Assembly: GCA_028293725.1 (NCBI GenBank)
Contig: JAQGOE010000145.1
Location: 1-39,579 of the forward strand
Source: Gammaproteobacteria bacterium
GTDB taxonomy: Bacteria > Pseudomonadota > Gammaproteobacteria > Steroidobacterales > Steroidobacteraceae
Direction: 5' to 3'
Length of the DNA: 39,579 nucleotides
The notes below the pieces were generated by a model. The model had not been told where the DNA came from. It made no database searches and saw nothing but the letters and a program-made list of their open reading frames with translations. The position numbers and the translations under genes were made by a program. The first letter of the stretch is position 1. Each line of letters opens with the position of its first letter. Shown one piece after another: positions 1 through 6,973 of this stretch.

Positions 1-270
1 CGCGAGGTTCGGGAGGATGTCTGCGGGGGCACCAGTGAGAATGGTAAGTCGCCCTCCGTGCTTTGCTAGAGCTTCGTCCAGGGCCTGGAGTGACCCGTGC
101 AGCCACCACCGCGCGGCGCCTCCGAGGGAACGGGGTCCGTGTTTCTGGCTCGGCTCATCGTTGTAAATATAGACGCAGACCAACGGCCGCTTCGAGGCGG
201 CGGCGGCGTGCAGAGCGGGGTTATCCGCCAGGCGCAGGTCGTTGCGGAACCACACAATTGCCGGATTCAT
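1..270 (-). CDS. phrB: DNA photolyase (deoxyribodipyrimidine photo-lyase), N-terminal part, cut by window edge
   Basis: The reverse strand from the ATG at 270 stays open for 90 codons to the left edge. It reads as the N-terminal alpha/beta antenna-binding domain of the photolyase/cryptochrome family. The protein begins MNPAIVWFRNDLRLADNPAL, the family hallmark start, and continues with a VCVYIYNDEP strand and a GGAARWWLHGSL stretch typical of class I CPD photolyases. These enzymes repair UV-induced pyrimidine dimers using light, FADH and an antenna chromophore. The FAD-binding C-terminal domain lies outside the window, so class and activity cannot be confirmed. The gene is divergent from the IclR gene, and the start codons are so close that the IclR promoter lies partly inside the first photolyase codons. 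Confidence 0.9.
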   Translation of the reverse strand, partial: MNPAIVWFRNDLRLADNPALHAAAASKRPLVCVYIYNDEPSQKHGPRSLGGAARWWLHGSLQALDEALAKHGGRLTILTGAPADILPNLA

Positions 271-285
271 TTTTAGCCGTATACT
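258..285 (+). promoter_or_regulatory. sigma70-like promoter for the IclR gene
   Basis: TTGCCG (258-263), a 16-base spacer and TATACT (280-285) match the sigma70 -35 and -10 consensus at 4/6 and 5/6 positions. The expected transcription start is near 291-293, only 6-8 bases before the GTG at 299, so the leader would be very short. The -35 box lies inside the first codons of the divergent photolyase gene. Confidence 0.5.
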
Positions 286-298
286 GCTCGGAAGGCAG

Positions 299-1186
299 GT
301 GTGCCCCGTCCAACCCGGTATCGTAGACCTACTGCGCGTGCGCCCACCACATAAGAGCTCCAGCCGCGCCGCAAAGAGCGCGCCTCGCAAGCAACTCGAC
401 GGCGACGCCACCGATCCGCTTTTCAACCAGACCGTACAGAAGGCCTTGAGCATTCTGGAGGTTTTTGGCAGTGAGAAGACCGCACTCAACCTTACGGAAA
501 TCGGTCTCGCGGTCGGTATGACCAAGAGCTCGGCGCAGCGCTGCACTCACACGCTGGAGCGTTTGGGTTATCTGCGCCGCGATCCGAAGGTGAAACGCTG
601 GGTTCTGACACCGCGCGCGCTGGGTATCGCACATGCGTATCTGTCCGGTCATGTGCTGCTCGAGCAGGCGACCACTCATCTCATCGATCTCAACCAGACC
701 TGCGGCGAGTCCGTCAGTCTGTCGGAGCCGGATGACACCGACATGGTGTATATCGCCCGGTTTCCCAGCCATAAGCGCTTTCTGATTCATATGCCGGTGG
801 GGCGCCGCCTGCCGATGTATTGCGCGGGCGCCGGGCGTGCCTACCTGTCCGCTTTACCACGTGCGGAGGCGCAACGGATCGTGCGTCGCTCGACGCTGCG
901 TCCGTTCACGCCGATGACGCTGACGGATCCGAAACAGATCCTGCGTCAGATCGACGCCGCCCGGGAGGCCGGTTATGCGTGGACCGCACAGGAATACTAC
1001 CGCGGCGACTTGACGATCGCGGCACCCGTGCTGGGGCCGGACGGTCTGCCGGTCGCGGCCATCAATATTTCAGCGCCGACGAGTCGTTGGACGCTCGAAG
1101 AAATGCGTAGCCAGTTATCCTCGGTGCTTCTCGAGACCGCGCGGGCGGCTTCGGGCAGCGTTGTCACTCGTCCCAGAGGTTCATGA
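299..1186 (+). CDS. IclR family transcriptional regulator
   Basis: A 295-residue regulator. An N-terminal winged helix-turn-helix (about residues 45-95, with LTEIGLAVGMTKSSAQRC as the recognition region) is followed by the IclR effector-binding domain to the C-terminus. IclR proteins bind small aromatic or carboxylic effectors and usually control adjacent catabolic operons. I chose GTG 299 because GGAAGG lies at 290-295; GTG 338 is an alternative without a visible ribosome site, and the ATG at 242 lies upstream of the predicted promoter. The stop overlaps the permease start as ATGA, so the regulator is co-translated with the transporter and the spermidine-dehydrogenase-like gene. It is therefore likely the local regulator of the amine locus. 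The effector is unknown. Confidence 0.88.
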   Translation: MCPVQPGIVDLLRVRPPHKSSSRAAKSAPRKQLDGDATDPLFNQTVQKALSILEVFGSEKTALNLTEIGLAVGMTKSSAQRCTHTLERLGYLRRDPKVKRWVLTPRALGIAHAYLSGHVLLEQATTHLIDLNQTCGESVSLSEPDDTDMVYIARFPSHKRFLIHMPVGRRLPMYCAGAGRAYLSALPRAEAQRIVRRSTLRPFTPMTLTDPKQILRQIDAAREAGYAWTAQEYYRGDLTIAAPVLGPDGLPVAAINISAPTSRWTLEEMRSQLSSVLLETARAASGSVVTRPRGS

Positions 1187-2547
1187 TGTCAGAGCTGAGT
1201 CGCTCACTGAAGCCGCGCCACATCGCCATGATTTCCATCGGCGGTATCATCGGTGCCGGGTTGTTTGTCAGTAGCAGCGCGGCCATCGCTGCCGCCGGGC
1301 CCGCGATCGTACTGAGCTATCTGATTACCGGAACGCTGGTGCTGCTGGTCATGCGGATGCTGGGTGAGATGGCGGTGGCACTGCCGAGCGTGCGGTCGTT
1401 TACCGACTTCCCGCGCGCGGGGCTCGGGCCTTGGGCCGGGTTCGTGGCGGGTTGGCTGTACTGGTATTTCTGGGTCATCACCGGGCCGGTCGAGGCGATC
1501 GCCGGCGCCAACATTCTGCATAGTTGGTTTCCGCAATTCTCGCTGCTGGAGCTCGGCATCGGTCTGATGGCCGTGATGACCGGCGTCAACTTGATGTCGG
1601 CACGCTCGTACGGCGAGTTCGAATTCTGGTTCTCGTCGATCAAGGTCGCGGCCATCATTGTGTTCATCGCCCTGGCGGGGGCGTATGCCTTCGGCTTCAC
1701 TTCGCCGCAGGGGCAGACATTCGGCAACCTCACCAGTCATGGCGGGTTTCTGCCGCATGGGTTCGTCGCGGTGTTGGCTGGTGCCGTAACGGTGTTTTTC
1801 TCTCTCACCGGTGCCGAGATCACGGTCGTGGCGGCTGCGGAGTCGAGTGAGCCGACGCGCGCTGTGGCGCGGATGTCGACGTCGGTGATCGTAAGGGTTC
1901 TTACGTTTTACGTGGGGTCGATTCTTTTGATCGTGTCGGTGGTGCCGTGGGATACGGTGAAGGTCGGTGAGTCGCCGTTCGCGGAAGCGCTGCTGACCAT
2001 GCATTTCGGGTGGGCCACTACGGCGATGCAGGCGATCGTGCTGACAGCGGTGTTGTCCTGCCTTAATTCGGCTTTCTATGTCTGCTCCCGGGTACTGTTC
2101 GTATTGGCCGAGCATGGTGACGCGCCCAAGGCGCTCGTGCGCCTGAACTCGCGGCGCGTGCCGGTGAATTCCGTCTGGATGAGCTCGCTGGCGGGTGTGT
2201 TGGGTATTCTGGCCGAAACCCAGGCGCCCCAGGCAGTGTTCGCTTTTCTGGTGAACGCCTCTGGCGCGCTCATCGTGTTTGTCTACATGATGGTGACCGT
2301 GGCGCAGATCCGTCTGCGACGGGAGCGCGAGCGCGCGGGAGGCCCGGCGCCGGCGCTGCAGATGTGGCTGTTTCCCTGGGCGAGTTATGCGGCAATTGCG
2401 GCGATGGTGGTGGTGCTCGTTGCCATGGCATTCACCGGGATGGCGAAAGACCTCTATGCGAGTATGGTCACCTTGGTGGTGGCGATCATTGCGTACCTGC
2501 TGGTTCGGGCTTGGCGCGGTTCCGCTGTGAGGTCGCCTGTAGCATGA
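1183..2547 (+). CDS. APC-superfamily amino acid permease (GABA/amino acid type)
   Basis: A 454-residue inner-membrane permease with about 12 hydrophobic segments. The first helix carries the GGIIGAGLFVSS motif that forms the broken substrate-binding helix of the amino acid-polyamine-organocation family (AAT subfamily, GabP/AnsP-like). Length matches the family. It most likely imports an amino acid or amine-derived acid by proton symport; substrate cannot be read from the sequence. The context of a spermidine-dehydrogenase-like enzyme and a PuuB-like oxidase makes GABA or a polyamine product attractive, but this is inference. ATG codons occur at 1183 and 1186; the first overlaps the IclR stop as ATGA. 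The 3' end overlaps the next gene in the same way at 2544-2547, so three genes form one coupled operon. Confidence 0.88.
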   Translation: MMSELSRSLKPRHIAMISIGGIIGAGLFVSSSAAIAAAGPAIVLSYLITGTLVLLVMRMLGEMAVALPSVRSFTDFPRAGLGPWAGFVAGWLYWYFWVITGPVEAIAGANILHSWFPQFSLLELGIGLMAVMTGVNLMSARSYGEFEFWFSSIKVAAIIVFIALAGAYAFGFTSPQGQTFGNLTSHGGFLPHGFVAVLAGAVTVFFSLTGAEITVVAAAESSEPTRAVARMSTSVIVRVLTFYVGSILLIVSVVPWDTVKVGESPFAEALLTMHFGWATTAMQAIVLTAVLSCLNSAFYVCSRVLFVLAEHGDAPKALVRLNSRRVPVNSVWMSSLAGVLGILAETQAPQAVFAFLVNASGALIVFVYMMVTVAQIRLRRERERAGGPAPALQMWLFPWASYAAIAAMVVVLVAMAFTGMAKDLYASMVTLVVAIIAYLLVRAWRGSAVRSPVA

Positions 2548-4430
2548 GCGAGCTGGGAGAAGATCGCGCGATTCCGCGGCGCGACTTTTTGCAAGGCGCG
2601 TTGGTAGCCAGTGCGATGGCTCTGACGGGGCCGCTGTTGAAAGCATATGCTGCTGACGGCACCGCGGCGCAGGATATGCCTGGGTACTATCCGCCGCTTC
2701 TCAACGGGATGCGAGGGAGTCATCCTGGGTCGTTTGAGACTGCGCATGCGTTGCGCGACGGTGGTGGGGCGCCGCGCGGTGTTGATACCGGCGAGTCGTA
2801 CGATCTGGTGGTGGTGGGTGCTGGAATCAGCGGTCTGTCGGCTGCGCAGTTTTTCCGCGCTCGCACAGCGCCCGGCGCGCGCATCTTGTTGCTCGACAAT
2901 CACGACGATTTCGGGGGCCACGCCAAGCGCAATGAGTTTCAACTCGGCGGCCACACGCAGTTGCTCAACGGCGGCACACAGTTGATTGAGAGTCCCAAGC
3001 CGTATGGTCCGGTCGCCGCGGGTCTCATTCGTACTCTTGGAGTCGATGTCGAGGCGCTTGCACACAAGGCGCATCCGAAGTTCTACAGTGAGATGGGCCT
3101 GCGTGAGGCGGTGTTTTTCGACCGCGAGACTTTTGGGACGGACAAGCTCGTGGCAGGCGAGCGCACTGAGAAGAAGGTCGTAGAGGCCTATCCCTTACCG
3201 GCTCGGACGCGCGAAGACATTTTGCGCATCGAGTCCGCGAGCGTCGATTTCATGCCGGGGGTGTCTTCGGCGGACAAGAAACTGCGGCTCTCGAAAATGA
3301 GCTACCGCGATTTCCTGCGGGATGTGGTCAAGGTCGATCCCATGACGCTGGCGTTCTACCAGGTGCTGACGCACGGACTGTGGGGTGTTGGTATCGATGC
3401 CGTCTCGGCGCTCGATTGCTGGGGCGTGGAGTTCCCCGGCTTCAAAGGTCTGAAACTGGAGCCCGGATCCATACCCCGGATGGGATTTACGCCGGCCGGT
3501 ACTGCCGATACCGGCGGCTCGAAGACGTTTCACTTTCCTGACGGGAATGCATCGATTGCGCGGCTCCTGGTGAGGAATCTTTTGCCTGACGCCGTGCCTG
3601 GCAGCACCGCGGAGGATATCGTGACGGCCCGGGTTGCCTATGACAGGCTCGATCGCGCGGTGTCGCCTGTCAGGCTGCGTTTGAGCAGCACGGTTATACG
3701 TGCCGTCAATGTGGGCGCGTCCGGTTCGGGTGGCGTTGAAGTCACTTACATCAGGGCGGGGAAGGCTTACACGGTCCGGGCACGCAATTGCGTGCTCGCT
3801 TGCTACAACGTGATGATTCCTTATCTGTGTCCGGAGTTACCCGCGGCGCAGAAAGCCGCCTTGCATAGCCTGGTGAAGACACCGCTCGTTTATACGAGCG
3901 TCGCGCTGCGGAATTGGGAGTCGTTCCAGAAACTCGGAGTGAGTGAGGTGTATGCGCCGGGGGGTTATCACTCGAGCTTCAATCTCAATTGGAATGTCAA
4001 TATCGGGAAGTATCGCAGCTCGGCTGCGCCGTCGGAGCCCATTCTCGTACATATGACGCGCACGCCGTGTCAGCCGGGGTTGACCGAGCCCGAACAGCAC
4101 AAGGTGGGGCGCGCCGAACTGCTGGCGACGCCGTTCTCGACATTCGAGCGGAATATCCGGGACCAGCTCGGACGTACGTTGGCTGGTGGAGGTTTCGATC
4201 CCGCACGTGACATTGAAGCGATTACCGTGAATCGGTGGCCGCATGGGTATGCGCCAGAGTACAACCCGCTGTTTGACCCTGACATACCTGCTTCCGAGCG
4301 GCCCAATGTGAAGGGACGGGCGCAGTTCGGGCGGATCGCCATCGCCAACTCGGATGCGGGCGGCGGTGCTTACACGGATGTGGCCATCGAACAGGCGGAT
4401 CGGGCCGTCAATGAGCTGTTGAAGAGCTGA
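2544..4430 (+). CDS. Tat-exported FAD-dependent oxidoreductase, spermidine dehydrogenase-like
   Basis: A 628-residue protein starting at ATG 2544, which overlaps the permease stop as ATGA. The start gives a Tat signal with the twin arginine at residues 12-13 (RRDFLQG), a hydrophobic stretch and an AYA cleavage-like site near residue 36. The mature protein has the YYPPLLNGMRGSHPGSFE segment characteristic of spermidine dehydrogenase (SpdH), and a dinucleotide-binding motif GAGISG at 92-97. SpdH enzymes oxidise spermidine at the secondary amine in the periplasm, passing electrons to the respiratory chain; the Citrobacter enzyme has been described as containing FAD and heme. Length (628) is close to Pseudomonas SpdH (about 620). 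The substrate could be another amine. Its 3' end overlaps the convergent cytochrome gene by 23 bases. Confidence 0.82.
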   Translation: MSELGEDRAIPRRDFLQGALVASAMALTGPLLKAYAADGTAAQDMPGYYPPLLNGMRGSHPGSFETAHALRDGGGAPRGVDTGESYDLVVVGAGISGLSAAQFFRARTAPGARILLLDNHDDFGGHAKRNEFQLGGHTQLLNGGTQLIESPKPYGPVAAGLIRTLGVDVEALAHKAHPKFYSEMGLREAVFFDRETFGTDKLVAGERTEKKVVEAYPLPARTREDILRIESASVDFMPGVSSADKKLRLSKMSYRDFLRDVVKVDPMTLAFYQVLTHGLWGVGIDAVSALDCWGVEFPGFKGLKLEPGSIPRMGFTPAGTADTGGSKTFHFPDGNASIARLLVRNLLPDAVPGSTAEDIVTARVAYDRLDRAVSPVRLRLSSTVIRAVNVGASGSGGVEVTYIRAGKAYTVRARNCVLACYNVMIPYLCPELPAAQKAALHSLVKTPLVYTSVALRNWESFQKLGVSEVYAPGGYHSSFNLNWNVNIGKYRSSAAPSEPILVHMTRTPCQPGLTEPEQHKVGRAELLATPFSTFERNIRDQLGRTLAGGGFDPARDIEAITVNRWPHGYAPEYNPLFDPDIPASERPNVKGRAQFGRIAIANSDAGGGAYTDVAIEQADRAVNELLKS

Positions 4431-5514
4431 CGTGGCAGGTGGAGCAGGCGCGGGTGGGCCCGTGTTTGTCGGTCGTTTGAGCCAGATCGGTGTGGCAGCT
4501 TCGGCAGAAGGTGTGGAAGGTGGCTTCCGCTGACTGGCTGAGGTTGGGTTGGGAAGAGCGATGGCATTCGAGGCAACTGCCGACGCCGGTTTTGTCTATG
4601 AAGTTGTGATGGCAGGTTACGCAGTCGACGGTGGTGTGCTTTTCGTGGGGGAAGTACACCGGGAGGAGGGACGGGGTCACTGCTGGCTGCAGTAGGTGCG
4701 ACGTGGCCGTGGGGATGGGGAGTAGGAATAGGAGCGCTGCCGCGACGCAGTTGGGGAGTAGGGTTGGTAGGAGTGGGAGGGGGGCCCTCGTAGGAGTGCC
4801 CGTGGGGGTGTGTTGGGAATTACCTTCGCGAGACTTTCGGCGCCGTAAGATGCGGAGGGCGGCCCATAAAAGCGGGAGCAACAGCAGGGCGCAGACGGTG
4901 ATGATTTTGGCGGGCTTGTTGGCGAGTTGATGGCTTCCCAGGATGTGGGCGGCGATGAGCGTCAGTAGAAGGGCCGCGAGGATGGCGTGGGTTGAGACGC
5001 TGGGTGGGAGCGCGCGCGCCGCAGATGCGGTGGACGAGGGTGCGCCTGGAGTCTTGCGAGTGTGCGATTCGCCTGCTGTGGTGCGGCGGGTTGAGGCGCT
5101 TCGCAAGGCGGATCGGGCCGCGAGCCCGGTCGCTACCAGGATCGCGAGGGCGATGAGGGCGATGAGGCCGAGCAGCATGTAAAGCGGGGCCGAGGGGAGC
5201 AGGTAGTGGCCGATCAGCGGCTGCGATACGAGGAGGATCGCGGCGTGCAGAAGACCGAGGACGAGGGCGATCCAGCCGATGCGGCGGTGTTGCGTCAATG
5301 TGAAGAGTCGCTTGTGCGGCAGGCCTTCACCGCGCAGCGGATATAGATATAACGTGATGGCGACGACCAGGGCCGCGTAGCCCAAAGCGATGCCGATGTC
5401 CCAGAGGACTCCGCCGGAGGCCGGCAACGGGCACAGTAGGAGCGCGGCGACCAGGGCGCACGCGAGGCCAATGCGGCGCACCAGTGAGGGGCGATGATGT
5501 GTTGTCGGGCTCAT
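4408..5514 (-). CDS. membrane protein with ferric-reductase/cytochrome b-like helices and a C-terminal tetraheme cytochrome c domain
   Basis: A 368-residue protein. The first two thirds contain about six to eight hydrophobic helices with scattered histidines (for example HKRLFTLTQHRR and GLLHAAIL), resembling a ferric-reductase or cytochrome-b-like membrane domain. Near residue 287 comes a cytochrome c3/c7-like tail with four CxxCH heme motifs: CVTCH 298-302, CLECH 314-318, CRSCH 337-341 and CSTCH 357-361. A preceding FPHEKH segment could supply distal heme ligands. It may move electrons between a membrane quinol or heme site and the periplasm. Its convergent overlap with the spermidine-dehydrogenase-like gene makes it a plausible electron partner, but the two are on opposite strands. 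The fusion and partner role are inference; the heme motifs are directly visible. Confidence 0.78.
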   Translation of the reverse strand: MSPTTHHRPSLVRRIGLACALVAALLLCPLPASGGVLWDIGIALGYAALVVAITLYLYPLRGEGLPHKRLFTLTQHRRIGWIALVLGLLHAAILLVSQPLIGHYLLPSAPLYMLLGLIALIALAILVATGLAARSALRSASTRRTTAGESHTRKTPGAPSSTASAARALPPSVSTHAILAALLLTLIAAHILGSHQLANKPAKIITVCALLLLPLLWAALRILRRRKSREGNSQHTPTGTPTRAPLPLLPTLLPNCVAAALLFLLPIPTATSHLLQPAVTPSLLPVYFPHEKHTTVDCVTCHHNFIDKTGVGSCLECHRSSQPNLSQSAEATFHTFCRSCHTDLAQTTDKHGPTRACSTCHVSSSTAH

Positions 5515-5582
5515 GCGTGAGTTGCCGCGGGGGAGTATCGCGTTTGACCTACCGGTTGCGCTGCCTTAGAGTCCGGCGAATC

Positions 5583-5607
5583 GCGATAGTACTGTATCGA
5601 TTATCGC
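5583..5607. promoter_or_regulatory. inverted repeat upstream of the PuuB-PQQ-MauED operon
   Basis: GCGATA (5583-5588) and TATCGC (5602-5607) form a perfect 6-base inverted repeat with a 13-base spacer. It sits in the 121-base divergent gap between the cytochrome gene and the PuuB-like gene. The right half contains ATCGATTATCG (5596-5606), which also occurs within the 17-base palindrome at 18484-18500. It is a candidate operator; the regulator is unknown. Confidence 0.35.
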
Positions 5608-5635
5608 ACTCTGCATATCAAATTTATCTGCGCCT

Positions 5636-6973
5636 ATGCCGACCCACGGTCGTGACGTGAACGCGAATTCGAGCCAATCGCTATGGGCGGCGACGGCCGC
5701 GCCGGGGCCGGAGTTGGGGCGCCTCGCGGGCGAGCAGCGGGCTCAGGTTACCATCATCGGCGGCGGCTATACGGGGCTGTCGACTGCGCTCCATCTGGCG
5801 GAAGCCGGGCGCGCTGCCGTGGTGCTGGAAGCGGCCGATGTAGGTGAGCGGGCTTCCGGCCTCAATGGCGGGCAGGTTATTCCGGGCGTGAAGTACGATC
5901 CGGACACTCTGGAAGAGATGTTTGGTACGGAGCTCGGACGGCGGCTGGTCGAGACGGTCGCCCGCGGACCGGATCTGGTTTTCGAGCTCATTCGTAAGTA
6001 CGAAATCGCTTGCGACGCCGTCCGGAAGGGTTGGATCCAACCTGCCACCTCTGAGGCCGCGTTGGGTGGGCTACGCTCGCGCGTGGAGCAATGGCACCGT
6101 CGTGGTGCGCCTGTCGCCATGCTTACGCGGGAAGAGACCGCCAGACTGACCGGCTCGAGCCGTTATTGCGGCGGCTGGATCGACCGGCGGGGCGGCACGG
6201 TACAGCCTCTCTCTTATGTACGAGGGCTGGCCTTCGCGGCGTTACGCAACGGCAGTCGGATTTTTCAGCAGAGTCCGGCGACGAAGCTCTCCCGTTCCGC
6301 CGGGGAGTGGCGGGTAGAGACTCCTCTCGGCAGTGTTACGAGTCCGGTCGTCGTTCTGGCGACGGACGCCTACGCCGATCAGGTTGTGGACGTCGTACGA
6401 CGTACCATTGTGACGGTGCCGTCGTTTCAGGTTGCCACGGCGCCGTTGTCGAGCGAATTGCTCCGGTCCATTCTACCGGAGAGGCAATCGGCGTCCGACA
6501 CCTGGCATCTGTTGCGTTACTTCCGTCTCGACGCGACGGGCCGTCTGTGTATGGGCTCGCGTGGGATGTTTGGTAACGCTCCCCTTGCGGTACAAGCGCG
6601 CCATCATTATCGCGCGGTGCGCGAAATCTATCCGCAACTCGATGGCGTCCCTTACGACTATCACTGGGGTGGCCTCGTGGCTATCACCCGGGATCACCTG
6701 CCACGTCTGCAGGAGGTGGCGCCGGGTCTGTTGGCGGGCTTTGGTTATAACGGCCGCGGCGTGGCGATGGCGACCATGATGGGGTCGCTGTTGGCGCGTT
6801 GGTCCTCCGGGCAACCGGCGGAGGAGTTGGGGTTCCCGGTTACGGAGGTCGATCCGTTGCCGCTGCACGGGTTCAGCCAGTTCGGTGCGCGGGTCACCGT
6901 GCAGTATTTACGTACCCTCGATGGCCTCGCGCGCATGCGAGAGAAGCTGGCGGCTTCCCGGAGAACGGCATGA
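5636..6973 (+). CDS. FAD-dependent oxidoreductase, PuuB-like (DAO family)
   Basis: A 445-residue flavoprotein with no signal peptide, so probably cytoplasmic. It begins with the SLWAATA segment typical of gamma-glutamylputrescine oxidase-like proteins, followed by the FAD-binding GGGYTG (residues 42-47) and SGLNGGQVIPG (74-84), where most relatives have SGRNGG. The C-terminal FGYNGRGVAMATMMG is the FAD-contacting end of the DAO fold. PuuB oxidises gamma-glutamylputrescine in putrescine breakdown; other relatives oxidise small secondary or primary amines. No PuuA, PuuC or PuuD homologue is visible nearby, so the exact substrate is unknown. It is the first gene of an operon: its stop overlaps the PQQ dehydrogenase start as ATGA. 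No clear ribosome site precedes ATG 5636. Confidence 0.82.
   Translation: MPTHGRDVNANSSQSLWAATAAPGPELGRLAGEQRAQVTIIGGGYTGLSTALHLAEAGRAAVVLEAADVGERASGLNGGQVIPGVKYDPDTLEEMFGTELGRRLVETVARGPDLVFELIRKYEIACDAVRKGWIQPATSEAALGGLRSRVEQWHRRGAPVAMLTREETARLTGSSRYCGGWIDRRGGTVQPLSYVRGLAFAALRNGSRIFQQSPATKLSRSAGEWRVETPLGSVTSPVVVLATDAYADQVVDVVRRTIVTVPSFQVATAPLSSELLRSILPERQSASDTWHLLRYFRLDATGRLCMGSRGMFGNAPLAVQARHHYRAVREIYPQLDGVPYDYHWGGLVAITRDHLPRLQEVAPGLLAGFGYNGRGVAMATMMGSLLARWSSGQPAEELGFPVTEVDPLPLHGFSQFGARVTVQYLRTLDGLARMREKLAASRRTA

Noticed and set aside
1204..2646. 480-codon reverse-strand frame
   Set aside because: It is rich in His, Arg and Pro, lies fully antisense to the permease with its helices and APC motif, and shows no domain pattern.
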